Positions 25,201-35,427 of a stretch of 64,000 nucleotides of DNA are shown one piece after another. This DNA comes from Sipunculus nudus (Eukaryota > Annelida > Sipuncula > Golfingiida > Sipunculidae): positions 60,486,618 through 60,550,617 of the forward strand of contig CM049317.1 of NCBI GenBank assembly GCA_026874595.1, in the 5' to 3' direction. Below the pieces are notes generated by a model. The model searched no databases, was not told where the DNA came from, and saw nothing but the letters and a program-made list of their open reading frames with translations. Made by a program: the position numbers and the translations under genes. The stretch's first letter is position 1, and every line of letters starts with the position of its first letter.

Positions 25201-28200
25201 CTGTAGAAGAACACAGGTTTTGTAATTCTGAGCACTGATACACAAATACCTACAGGTATATTTTTTATCTTGATATAAGATAAGACACAATATCATTGAT
25301 TGCCAATTTCAAAGACTTTGGACGTCAAACATCTGACATATGGCAAAATCAATAAAAAAACATGTAAATTAATAGGCATATGGTTAACGACTAGAAAATA
25401 AAAAGATATACATTACTTATGCTTATTGATCAAATGAACTACACTAGACATGAAAGATTCCCTGAAGCAATTTGTTTTGGCTATACATGTACACACATTT
25501 AAATCTTATCATAGGTAACACCATAAAGCAGGAATCATGTAACTACAGATTAATAGGACACCTTGGACATGAGAGAATACACCTACAGGTACAATTAGCC
25601 CCTTGTCCTGATTTTAAAATAAGAATGATGGCAATGGCTTAAAGTTATTTAACAAAAAAGACAGAAGATGTTGTAAAACAATAAATCTGCAATCTGCATA
25701 TTTTGACTGAAATTGCTTGGATACTTAAAGGAAACAAATAAGTTTTCCACAAGGTGACACAAATTAAATATTTTAGTCAACTGATATTTTCCCTAGCCAT
25801 TCTGGTTAACAGCAGTTTTTGGCTAAAGGTTATACAAGGTGCATGGGCCCTTTAAAAGACCATCAGGACACAGAAGTTGTGTACAATTACACTTGAGAAA
25901 AGGAGTCGAACATACGAAACTGAGGGCAATTACTCACAGTGAAGTTGTGGTGGATTTTGTGTATATGCTTGTAAATCCTCTTGTCATGAAGAGCCCGGTG
26001 TACAAAATAATGCCAGGCATCCTCCACCACGGCACAGCCAAACACCTGGGCAACTAGAACGTACCTGGAACAAAAGCAATATATTTTGTCTGTTAATCTT
26101 CTGTACATTTATATCCCAGTAAGGAGCTCTTACTGCTGCAGACATCTGGTGGAGAGTTTTGCATTATCACCAGGTACTGTTAATGCTGTTTATTTATTTT
26201 TATTACAGAAATGAAAATTGTATTTAATTCTGTAAATCAAACAAATTAAGACCTCAATTTTTCTTCTTGAATATAAACTGACAAGTGACATCACACAAAA
26301 ACAAACTTACTGGTGACAAAACAGTCTTTTGAGTTAAAATCGTCATGAAGAATTAGTTGCCGGCTTCTGAAACATCAACTGAAGTGCGTCTCACAATGTA
26401 ATATTAAGCTTGGGCCTCAACAGTTCATAACAAGCAATACAGTTATAATACATGTCACCTCTGTACTTGATACCCATGTGTGTTTGACTTTGTATATGTG
26501 ACAAATTGCTTAAATGATTCTCAAGGTCTGCAAACCCTATGTGTCCGTCAGAAATGAGTGAAATTTGTCACAAGACTGATCTCATTAAGGTCTGCATGAA
26601 TGGAGGTTTTCCCAGAAGTATTATGTCACGCCAGCTTTTTTAGGGTAAACCTGCTAGATCCATTATAAACCATACAAACAGGTAGGTTTTGATGGCTTTT
26701 TTCTCATATATACAAACATGTGGGTTTAAAAAAATTCAAGATACAGTAGTGTATAAGCACCCTCTTATAATAATTTAGTACTTCTGCAATAAAATCCAAG
26801 TGAGACATCTGCTTATAATGTAATATATTGTGAAAAAACCCTCTCAATATTCACATAATGCCACACAATATGAAAAACCCTCTGATGAGTGATAATCACT
26901 GTGATATAATACATTATAATGAACCATCCCATTATGACTGCCTATGTACCATATTGTGATTATCAATAAAACGCTCTGATTATGTTGTAATAATCTGTTA
27001 TACATACCACCTGGGTATCGATTCATAGTCATATGGGATTCCAAATATTTCTGTGTACACGTATGTCCCCGTGATCAGTGGAGCCTGAAATAGATTGTCA
27101 TGAAGACTAAACATGGAATTTAACAGTGGATAGACTAAATACATAATACTAATCCACAATCATTCAGCTTCATGGGATATATTGCTCATTTTACTTAACT
27201 AAATATTTACCTTTGCACTTCAGCTATTAGTGAACTGTTCAGAGTACAAACAAGGCAGAACAGTTATTTAAAATTATCCAATATCACCAACACTCTCTCT
27301 TTCCCAGCGCTGCTTGGAACCTGGATTCACTTAACCCTTTCTCTAACTGAATTTACTTTGTTTTTTTTCAATGTTGCTCTGAACTTGCCCTTAACTGTAT
27401 TACAGGCCACAGGATAAATATGGATGATTCAAATAAACATTCAATCTGACAAACCTGTACAAAGAAGTGGTTGAACATCAAAATTTTGAAGCATTTCCAT
27501 TGTTTTTCAACTGTTTCTGGTTTATCCTGAAAAGAAAAAAAATTGTAACTTTTAAATATTAATTGAGAATCCTCAGAAATAAACTTTTTTTCTAACAAGT
27601 TTTAATCTGTTCAGAAAATCACAGAAAAGTAATAAAACTATATTCTAATTACAGAGTAAATTGACTGAATTAATAATTATGATTCTAATTCACAAAACTC
27701 TCAGCACAGCAGACACATACACTTTGACAGCTGGAGCTCCATTACCCATGAATAAATTTAAAGGATTAGTAGTTACCTATTAATTTTGAGAAAATCATTT
27801 GACTCCATACTAAGCTGGAGTGCAAATGAATCAGCTGAAATTAGGACCAAAGCAGCAGCATTCTTAATTTTTTCAAAAAAATCAATCAAGATTTACTTTC
27901 TTTTTAACTAATTCCTGTGAACTTTAATCACTGCCACTGGCAACTCATATTTTAATGATCTGCTGTGAATGTAAACATTACTTCACCTCCTGTATCTTGT
28001 ATTTCCTCATGAATGGGAAAAACTGGAACAGGAATGCTGGCAGACATGCCGCAAAATACACGATCTGTAAAACAAAATACACAAAGTGTCATAAGTAAAA
28101 CCTTCACCATACACATGATTTATCTGATGTAACAAATGATTAAATCAAGATTACTTGGTCAGACTTAATTATGACATAAAGAAATGATTACTGGGTACAA

Positions 28201-29283
28201 ATGGATGAGATCATGAGACTGAAACCATAACATTTACATAATAAAAATAAATTTAATCAAGCACTGATTCCTGTGTCTGGCAAGTGAATTATTTGTACGT
28301 TTAATTATTAAAATGTCAATTTAAATCATATCACAGAATAAATGCTTGATTCATAGGAAAACATCAATCAAAGGTAAAAAAATATTCATTCACAGGGCAC
28401 TGAATATGATGGACCTGCTTAATGCAGTGTCTCTTTGGTCTGTCCCACTTTTCAATTAAATGTTATTTTTTTTAAAATAATCAGTCACACAAATGTATTA
28501 ATTTATGAAGTTTAAAATCCCATGTTTATAATTATAAAATGGCACCTTTTTTAAATATTTTTTTTTTGGTGAGGTAACCGCCTCCCTTTTTTAATGCTGA
28601 GTTATCAAATTCTTAACCTTAGTATGTACATCTGCAGAGTTTCAATTTTGGTTTGAAACTATTTGTCAGGGGGGTAGCACTAGTATTTTTTTTATTTTAT
28701 ATCCTGGTGTCACATAGGCCTGCTGTCTACCGCACCTGCGGGTCCTGAGTGTGTAATAATCCCCACTGCTGGGTCATCACACTGAGGAACCCCCAAAGAT
28801 TCACTTGTGAGTGATACACGGCTGTGGGGCGCAGCCTTCCCATTTCACCCTGGGTGGGGGCCGACCGTGAAAAACCTTACCACCTCAACTGAGATTCGAA
28901 CCCACAATCTCCCTGCTTTAGAGCCCTGCGCTCTACCCCTCAGCAATGGAAGCCGCTTAATACGGCATCTTATCATTTGAACTAAGATTAAGTGGCTATC
29001 AGTAGTAGTGGCACAAATACCCAAGCCATGTACTGCATGTAAAGATGCTAAGGTTGACTGCTATCAGTGACTCCTTCATGTACCTAACCTAAATATGCTG
29101 ATCACAATACAATAAACATGCCACCAATCTACCCAGTTTGCTAACCATAAAACTATAGTGTTTGTGTTGAAGGGAGAGAGGGGACTTTTAAACACCTAAA
29201 AATGAGGTGTTACCAAGTACACTGTTGTATTCATGAAGCAAATGTTTAATGGTACCAATATGGGTCTGGGTCTGCATGACATA

Positions 29284-29322
<39 letters not shown>

Positions 29323-29327
29323 CTATA

Positions 29328-29363
<36 letters not shown>

Positions 29364-32300
29364 TTGTGGGACGATCATCGAGTTTTATCGAAAGTCAGTC
29401 GGTTTGCTGCCACTTTCAGGCGCTCGATTACCAAAGGCAACTATCGATTAAATCACAATCATGATAATGAGTCTGTGTTCCCAAATAACTTCCTTATGTT
29501 ACCGAGTGTGACACGGTAGATGCGAAACGGAGGACGTAATAAAGGTTTGTGAATTGGTAGAGAGCTGCAGAATTAGCGGGGAGTTTTGTAACGAGATGTA
29601 CATTGCACAATATGGGCGGTATGGCGTTAAAGTGCTCCATAAATTATCCGGGTCTATGCAGCAAGTAGATATAATGTCCTGGATTGTCGTTTAATTCTTG
29701 ATTATTATAAATAATTAAAATGAAACTTTTAAAAGCATATTTTAATAACTAGACATTTCTTGGTACCGCAGGTGCCAGAGTATCCCCAGACATAGTAGCC
29801 CCCCCCCCCCCCCCTTTAAGAATAGGCCCCCATTTTTAGCAGCATATACTGACACTTGGCATATTTATTGTTTCTTGCATCTAACAATCCACAATCTTGT
29901 TGAAGATGTTGGTCCTGTGACCTTGATCTTTTTAAAGATGTCATGTGACCTTGACCTTTGACCTCATGACCCCAAAATCAATTCTAGCTTGCTTTTCCAA
30001 TGGGACATATGCAAGTCAAGTTTGAAATCTATACATGAATAAAGCAGGAATTATCATCCAGAAACTAATTTTTGGACAGATGGCTCCTGTGACCTTCACC
30101 TTTTGCATTTGTGACCTCAAAACTGATAGGGTTCTTCCTCTCTTGGCAGGTGAAATATATGTGCAAGATGAAAGATCTGAGATGAAATGTTTGGCTGAAA
30201 TGCATCCACATCTTTTTAAAGATGTGTCCTGTGACCTTGACCTTTGACCTCATGACCCCAAAATCAATTTGGGTCTTGCTTTTCCAATGGGTCATATACA
30301 AGTCAAGTTTGAAATCCATACATCAATAAAAGCAGGAATTATCATCCAGAAACTAATGTTTGGACAGATGGCTCCTGTGACCTTCATCTTTGACCTTGTG
30401 ACCTAAAAATTGATAGGTTTCTTCCTCTCTTTGCAGGGGAACTATATGTGCAAGATGAAAGATCTGAGATTAAATGTTTGGCTGAAAATGCATCAACATC
30501 TTTTTATATGTGTCCTGTGACCTTGACCTTTGACCTCATGACCCCAAAATCAATTTGGGTCTTGCTTTTCCAATGGGACATATACAAGTCAAGTTTGAAA
30601 TCCATACAACAATAAAAGCAGGAATTATCATCCAGAAACTAATTTTTGGACAGATGGCTCCTGTGACCTTCACCTTTGAACTTGTGACCTCAAAATTGAT
30701 AGGGGTCTTCCACTCTTGGCAGGTGAACTATATGTGCAAGATGAAAGATCTGAGATGAATTGTTTGGCTGAAAATGCATCCACAATCTTTTTAAAGATGT
30801 TTCCTGTGAACTTGACCTTTGACCTAATGACCCCAAAATCAATTCGGGTCCTGCTTTTCTAATGGGTCAAATACAAGTCAAGTTTGAAATCCATACATCA
30901 ATAAAAGATGAATTATCATCCAGGAACTAATTTTTGGACAGATGGCTCCTGTGACCTTCATCTTTGACCTGGTGACCTCAAAATTGATAGGGGTCTTCCA
31001 CTCTTGGCAGATGAACTATATGTGCAAGATGAAAGGTCTGAGAAGAAACATTTGGCTAAAAATGCATCCACAATCTTTTTAAAGATGTGTCCTGTGACCT
31101 TGACCTTTGACCTCATGACCCCAAAATCAATTGGAGTCTTGCTTTTTCAATGGGACATATATAAGTCAAGTCTGAAATCAATACATCAATAAAAGCAGGA
31201 ATTATCATCCAGAAACTAATTTTTGGACAGATAGCTCCTGTGGCCTTGACCTTTGACCTTGTGAAAATAAAGGTATGGTTCATATGGGCCAATGTCAATT
31301 TTGCCCCCCCCCTCCACCATCAAAATTTTTTTTTTGTTTTTCATCTTTCAAGCAGTTAAAATAATACAATTTTGATAAGATTTCCTTTGATACGAAGTGA
31401 TTTTACCTGTTTATAAAAAAAAAAATGTTTTCATCATGCCTTTCTTTGATCATATGACAGTTTTATTGAAACCTACAATAACAAGAAATGAAATGCCCAC
31501 CAGGACTGATTTCTAATAAAAAGTGCCTGAGAACCATACCTTTTTTTATGTTACTATAAGCATTTGAATTTATGGTCATGTCCTGCATCACATTTGCATA
31601 GATCTGTATTTTATCAAACCGTGGGAGCATGGCTGATTGACTAGTATAGCTCTTTGACTAGAGCTTGTAAATTAAGCATTGTATCTGTACTACACCCCAA
31701 TTCCCTACAGCGGTGAATTGGACTCTGTTGAAAGTGCATGTTTCTGTCTGCCAGACCTGTTTAATCAAAAGCTGAGAGCATCTTGGCTAACAAGGGAGTT
31801 ACACACCAGTCACATTATATTATAAGAATCTGTGCCATGGCTACAGCCCATAGAAGCTCATATAGTCATATCAGCCTTTACCTCTTATTGAGTTATATAT
31901 CAGATGAACTTTATGCAATTTTTGACAAAACTAAAAAAAAATATTTTCAAAATACTATACTTGATACACTACAATGGAATGTTGGTGGTTCACAATAAAC
32001 TTTGGGCTTAATTAAAAATAAAGTTAGATAGCTCTATGGGTTAGATAGAAATTATTTCTGTTGATCCGATAGCACTATCTAACTTTTTTTAATGTTGAAC
32101 AGACAGTGAGACCCAGGGGTAGTCACCTGTGATATTATTGACAACAGTGTCCTCAGCAGGGGGGCTTAGATCAAGATAACATGACACACTCATGTAGTTT
32201 TACTCTTGTATATTTACATTTGAAAAATAGAAAAACAAAAGGTGACAAACTCTGAGGTGTTTCTTTCCATACTGGGACACTGTATGTTCCAAAGTTTTGT

Positions 32301-32784
32301 ATTAATAAGAATCAATGTTATTACTGATCTGTCGCAAGTGCTCAATTGCATACTCCTAAGGGAAATGAAATACTACTGGTACATAAATTATTTTACATTG
32401 GGAAATAAAGTTTTACTCATGTATACTTACATTTGAAACTTATTAATTAAATTTCTTCAGGATGACAAATTTTCATTATAATATCTGTTCAACTAGTGGT
32501 TCTTTTTCATTTAAATAAAATTAAACATACAATGACGAAAACATCATTTATAAGTGAATGCCTTATTGACCTGAAAGATATGTTACACAATGAAAATTAA
32601 CAAGAGTTAAATTATAATCATAAAGAACAAATGTTACATTCAAACAGGATAAAAAAAAAAAATTTTTACAATAACCTTCATCACTTGAATTTTGTGGATT
32701 GAATGCCAATGGCTGCTATCACTTTTTATATGTAAAACTGACAAAGATATAGACCATTAAATATGGTAATTAATAAATAATTAG

Positions 32785-32815
<31 letters not shown>

Positions 32816-33365
32816 ATTATATTCACTATCTATTGTCTTGGTTACCCTTATATACACTGAAAATTCCTGTTCTAACATAATATACATGTTGACAACAGTA
32901 TTCCCCTGAATATATATGTATAGTAATAGTAAAGTTGAATCAGTTGATGTCATACTGACATATGCATTACTGGCACCACTGGTTGCATGGAGTGATGAAT
33001 TATAACTTGTTATGGGTTCATAACTGAAATGTGTATGGCCCGGGTCCCGGTGTGTAATTCTCAGCCTTGCACCAAGGCAACATTATAATGTACACTTGCC
33101 GGCCAAATGTAATGTGACTTGGTAATGACCAATGCAAATACACAGTTATAATTTTTAAAATACTACCAGCATTAATAAAACTCACCTCATGAATGATCAG
33201 AGAACCCCAAGTTGCGATTTGGAATTTGGAATAATTTTTCAACATAGCCCGCCAGTAATTTTCAAAGGGGTCTATGAACGGGTTCCCCGGAAAATGTTGC
33301 AGCACATCTTCAATGTACTGGGTCGCTACGCCCGATGGGCTGACGATGGTGGCGTTCTGTGCCAT
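22069..33365 (-). CDS. MSMO1: C-4 methylsterol monooxygenase, 8 exons
   Basis: This ER membrane di-iron enzyme oxidises the C-4 methyl groups of lanosterol-derived sterols in cholesterol synthesis, normally with NADPH and cytochrome b5, upstream of NSDHL. The coding exons, 33186-33365, 27987-28064, 27455-27526, 27008-27084, 25938-26064, 25152-25200, 24486-24644 and 22069-22214, total 888 nt. They join in frame to 295 residues; the human protein is about 293. Intron phases are 0,0,0,2,0,1,1, all GT-AG. The fatty-acid-hydroxylase iron ligands are present: HYFVH (154-158), HKIHH (171-175) and HDFHH (252-256). Conserved blocks include [39 protein letters not shown] and [12 protein letters not shown]. 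The C-terminus KAKAE fits a KxKxx retrieval signal. No frameshift or stop interrupts it. Confidence 0.96.
24486..24644 (-). CDS. MSMO1: MSMO1 exon 7
   Basis: 159 nt, phase 1 in and phase 1 out, with acceptor 'ttgttacag' and donor 'gag|gtgagt'. It encodes [20 protein letters not shown], then [20 protein letters not shown], then [13 protein letters not shown]: a membrane hairpin followed by the loop leading to the third histidine box. DVHSGYDIP is invariant in relatives. Confidence 0.96.
25152..25200 (-). CDS. MSMO1: MSMO1 exon 6 (49 nt)
   Basis: A very small exon encoding [16 protein letters not shown]. It has acceptor 'ttcttctacag' and donor 'atca|gtgagt', ending in phase 1. The block matches the human APFGMEAEYAHPLET almost residue for residue. 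Confidence 0.95.
25938..26064 (-). CDS. MSMO1: MSMO1 exon 5 (first two histidine boxes)
   Basis: 127 nt, with acceptor 'cttttgttccag' and donor 'act|gtgagt'. The first base completes Trp136. The exon then encodes [40 protein letters not shown] and FT. HYFVH and HKIHH supply iron ligands of the di-iron centre. The plus-strand frame that covers this interval is its antisense shadow. Confidence 0.97.
27008..27084 (-). CDS. MSMO1: MSMO1 exon 4
   Basis: 77 nt between acceptor 'ctatttcag' and donor 'tg|gtatgt'. It encodes [20 protein letters not shown], then ESIPR and two bases of Trp136. It matches the human LPLICGTYYFTEYFNIPYD segment. Confidence 0.95.
27455..27526 (-). CDS. MSMO1: MSMO1 exon 3
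   Basis: 72 nt, phase 0 on both sides. It encodes [20 protein letters not shown] and FFVQ, the cytosolic loop and start of the next membrane segment. The acceptor is 'tttcttttcag' and the donor 'cag|gtttgt'. Confidence 0.95.
27987..28064 (-). CDS. MSMO1: MSMO1 exon 2
   Basis: 78 nt, phase 0 on both sides. It encodes [20 protein letters not shown] and KYKIQE, the first transmembrane helix. The acceptor is 'gttttacag' and the donor 'gag|gtgaag'. Confidence 0.95.
28559..28956 (-). mobile_element. tRNA-derived SINE, copy 1
   Basis: Read on the minus strand, the first 76 nt or so form a tRNA-like head. There is a box A-like 'ttgctgaggggtagagcg' and a box B 'gggttcgaatc' (near 28893-28905). A body of about 320 nt follows, ending at 'ggttacctcaccaaaaaaa'. 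A diverged copy with the same order of blocks is at 50970-51418. Shared blocks include the acceptor-stem-like 'gcggcttc', 'ctccctgc', 'gcacagccttcccat' or variants, 'gtagcact' and 'ggtaac.gcctcc'. The head has no clean cloverleaf, so it is not a functional tRNA gene. It lies in MSMO1 intron 1 in the same orientation as the gene. Confidence 0.75.
29283..29360. repeat. (TC)n-(TA)n compound microsatellite
   Basis: A TC run passes into TA repeats with two 'tatcta' interruptions. The Tyr-Ile repeat frames predicted over it on both strands are artefacts. Confidence 0.97.
29890..31268. repeat. Tandem array, ~287-bp units of two ~143-bp halves
   Basis: The block 'cccaaaatca' recurs at 29971, 30257, 30543, 30832 and 31120, giving periods of 286, 286, 289 and 288. 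Each unit contains 'ttgacctttgacctcatgac', then 'caatgggacatatacaagtc', 'gcaggaattatcatccagaa', 'acagatggctcctgtgacct' and 'ggtgaactatatgtgcaag'. Two GACCT-rich blocks per unit suggest an ancestral unit of about 143 bp that doubled. Predicted frames inside are repeat artefacts. Confidence 0.92.
31269..31544. mobile_element. Short TIR element (MITE), copy 2
   Basis: It begins 'aaaggtatggttcatatggg' and ends 'agtgcctgagaaccatacct' followed by T, the same right terminus as the copy at 2028-2345. The left terminal repeat is partly degraded after 'aaaggtatggttc'. It abuts the end of the 287-bp array, so it either inserted at its edge or truncated it. Confidence 0.72.
33186..33365 (-). CDS. MSMO1: MSMO1 exon 1 (first coding)
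   Basis: It encodes [20 protein letters not shown] through the conserved [20 protein letters not shown] and [13 protein letters not shown], with donor 'gag|gtgagt'. I place the start at 33365 because that ATG has a good context (caaccATGg) and gives the same N-terminal length as relatives. An in-frame ATG 16 codons upstream (33413) would add a short basic leader and cannot be excluded. Confidence 0.93.
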
Positions 33366-33700
33366 GGTTGCCGGCTGACGCTGTGCTTGTAACCCGGCCC
33401 TGCTTGACAGCAAATATCAGACACAATGGGGTCAGAATCTGTGCTGCTGAATTGATGAAGGAGCGAAATTATGATGTTTTACCGTCCACACCAAACGACA
33501 GGGGGTTTTGTTATGATCACGCACAACGCACATGGCATACTAACAGCTGATCTGTTGCTTGTGCTGATTGGTTGAGAGTAGGCATGGGCTGATGCAACTA
33601 ACCAATCAGCGAGTATTTCCAGGTGCGCCTATGGCTGTGTTAGCCTGTCTAGCAGCCGCGCTTCGTCTGGCGAACTACACGTTATAAAAGGGATGTCAAC
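33366..33700 (-). promoter_or_regulatory. MSMO1: MSMO1 5' UTR and candidate sterol-type promoter
   Basis: This is less AT-rich than its surroundings. On the minus strand, two CCAAT boxes in opposite orientation (33571-33566 and 33606-33602) flank 'atcagcccat' (33593-33584). That string differs from the vertebrate sterol-response element ATCACCCCAC at two positions. Paired NF-Y and SREBP sites are typical of vertebrate sterol-synthesis promoters, so SREBP control is plausible but inferred. The transcription start is not visible. A TATAAAAG on the plus strand near 33683 points away from MSMO1. Confidence 0.5.
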
Positions 33701-34237
33701 TGATGTCATATATTTATACAAATATGTACAAACCCGATGTAATCCTGTGCTTATTCTCTTGGGACTGAACTTTAGTCCGGCAGCAGGCACGTGCAGCGCA
33801 CTGGGCGCACAGGTCACCGTGTAGACTGGTACCCAAATACTAAAATATTAAGATCGAGTTTTTGGTCGCCGGTTTCTCTAAAGGCTTAAATTAATAGAAA
33901 TTCAGGTGTGCTCCTATACTCTATCAGGTAACATCATTTGTATTAAACAGCGATATGTGAATCTGTCCCTATATTACTGGCTACGATATAGTAAAATTAG
34001 TTCGAGCTATTATAGCCTAGTGAAAGATATAGGCCTACATTCATAAACGCCGGCCTATACAAAAATATTGTGGGGTGGCCTTGGCGTTTTTTTTATGACT
34101 TTGTTAAAACACTAAGCTGGACCTTGACTTGTTTGCGCGCGATTTCGTATTTCTTGTTAGGGCCATCTGCCTGGACCTTGCCAGTTGGAGGCAGCATGCG
34201 GGCCTATATTCTGGAACAGGATTCTTAACATTATAAA

Positions 34238-34238
<1 letters not shown>
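33701..34238. other. Upstream flank of MSMO1, nothing recognised
   Basis: Moderate-GC single-copy-looking sequence with no exon or repeat I can identify. A CACGTG E-box lies in 'ggcacgtgcag' near 33787. Confidence 0.4.

Positions 34239-34284
<46 letters not shown>
34239..34284. repeat. (TA)n microsatellite left of the hammerhead repeat
   Basis: An uninterrupted TA run that directly abuts the inverted repeat. A second, 60-bp TA run follows at 34514-34577, so the repeat may have inserted into a TA tract. Confidence 0.95.
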
Positions 34285-34289
<5 letters not shown>

Positions 34290-34313
34290 CTCTGAAGAAA
34301 AACAACACTGTTA

Positions 34314-34361
34314 ATTCACAACAGACTGTTTCACGGGATGCGACCCGATCATCAGGTGAAT
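34314..34361 (-). ncRNA. Type I hammerhead ribozyme motif (left arm)
   Basis: This is the mirror copy of the motif at 34377-34424 on the opposite strand, identical in sequence. The two ribozymes point away from each other. Confidence 0.62.
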
Positions 34362-34376
34362 GTGGATTCTAACCAC

Positions 34377-34424
34377 ATTCACCTGATGATCGGGTCGCAT
34401 CCCGTGAAACAGTCTGTTGTGAAT
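34377..34424 (+). ncRNA. Type I hammerhead ribozyme motif (right arm)
   Basis: All three core blocks (CTGATGA, GAA, and U before the scissile bond) and complementary stem I strands are present. The cleavage triplet would be GUU, after 34418. One deviation is a U-U opposition at the base of stem II (34390 and 34405) where a G-C pair is usual. ACAGTCTGT in stem III is self-complementary apart from its central base, which suits pairing between two molecules. Confidence 0.65.
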
Positions 34425-34510
34425 TAACAGTGTTGTTTTTCTTCAGAGTTATACCGCTCTGGCCTAGCTTGTAGGCCATAGAGCACTTTACATCGGAGGG
34501 TAACACTACC

Positions 34511-34513
<3 letters not shown>

Positions 34514-34577
<64 letters not shown>
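34514..34577. repeat. (TA)n microsatellite
   Basis: About 32 TA units lying 60 nt right of the hammerhead inverted repeat, after the string 'ggagggtaacactaccttc'. Confidence 0.97.
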
Positions 34578-34579
<2 letters not shown>

Positions 34580-35335
34580 GGCCTAAAAGTGCGGTTGTTA
34601 CATTGATGAACATAAATAAAAACAAACAAAAAATCAAGTCTTTACAGGAATTACACAAAGGTAGTTGTCAGTACTATTTGTAGCTTGAACATATAAAACT
34701 TTTTAAAAAAATTTAATCTAAACTATTTATTTTCCTTTCGCATTTTCTATTCATTTAATTAGGCAGTTTGGGAGGTAATTCATGCAATGCATTAATTCAT
34801 TTATAAAAATTTGTTATCATGCAGTACGCTATCTCTCTTTCTATGTATAGGCTATAAATAAATGTTGAACTTAATTGTGGCTTCGGTTTGACGGATATAC
34901 GTAAAATATAATTTAGAAATACTTCATGGTTAAATTTAAATCAAAGCAGTTTCTCATGGAAGTAATCTGTAATTATCATCTTTACATGTATCCCTGTAAA
35001 CTTTATTGCCGATTTTGAACTAAGTTAATGTAAACATTTGCTCAGAATTATTACAGACACTTCTGTTTATTTGAACCAGAAAAACTTCAGAGATTTTTTT
35101 TTGTTATAATTCCAATATAGTGTCTATATATTTAAACTTACCAGGTATTGTTTTTTGTTCATTCTAATCAGGACTTCTTGTTTTCTTAATTGTCACCAGC
35201 ATGTTGGCTTTTCCTCAATACTTTTGTTGTATTATCTCCAGTGGCGTAAATTTTTCTTCCAGGATGGGGGGATGACTTTGTATATTTATATATACACACA
35301 TATACCTTTTTCAGGGTCTCTGAGTGACATATTCA

Positions 35336-35427
<92 letters not shown>

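Larger units (their letters stand above)
28065..33185 (-). other. MSMO1: MSMO1 intron 1 (5.1 kb)
   Basis: The largest intron. It holds a tRNA-derived SINE (28559-28956), a (TC)n/(TA)n tract (29283-29360) and poly-C at 29800-29814. A tandem array of about 287-bp units (29890-31268) runs directly into MITE copy 2 (31269-31544), and there is a short (TA)n at 32793-32815. The remainder is AT-rich without exon signals. The other six introns (0.4-2.3 kb) contain nothing I can classify. Confidence 0.85.
34285..34453. mobile_element. Inverted repeat with two hammerhead-ribozyme motifs
   Basis: Arms of about 81 nt (34285-34365 and 34373-34453) are reverse complements around a 7-nt spacer. On the plus strand of the right arm the hammerhead order is visible. 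Stem I 5' strand is ATTCAC (34377-34382), followed by CTGATGA (34383-34389). Stem II is CGGG/CCCG with loop TCGCAT, and then GAA (34406-34408). Stem III is ACA/TGT with T at 34418 as the position before cleavage, and stem I 3' strand is GTGAAT (34419-34424). The left arm has the same motif on the minus strand. Small hammerheads with short stem III that act as dimers are known in Penelope-like elements; no reverse transcriptase is attached here. Confidence 0.7.

Noticed and set aside
25839-26057. Plus-strand 72-codon frame
   Set aside because: It is the antisense of MSMO1 exon 5 and has no homology of its own.
28881-28956. tRNA-like sequence with box A and box B
   Set aside because: It does not fold into a full cloverleaf and continues into a dispersed repeat body, so it is a SINE head and not a tRNA gene.
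29890-31268. CRISPR-like regular repetition
   Set aside because: The periods are about 287 bp with no spacer structure, and the window is eukaryotic.
30035-31298. Several 60-85-codon frames
   Set aside because: They recur once per 287-bp repeat unit and so are array artefacts.
33683-33690. TATAAAAG as the MSMO1 TATA box
   Set aside because: It is on the opposite strand to MSMO1 and more than 300 bp upstream of the start codon.
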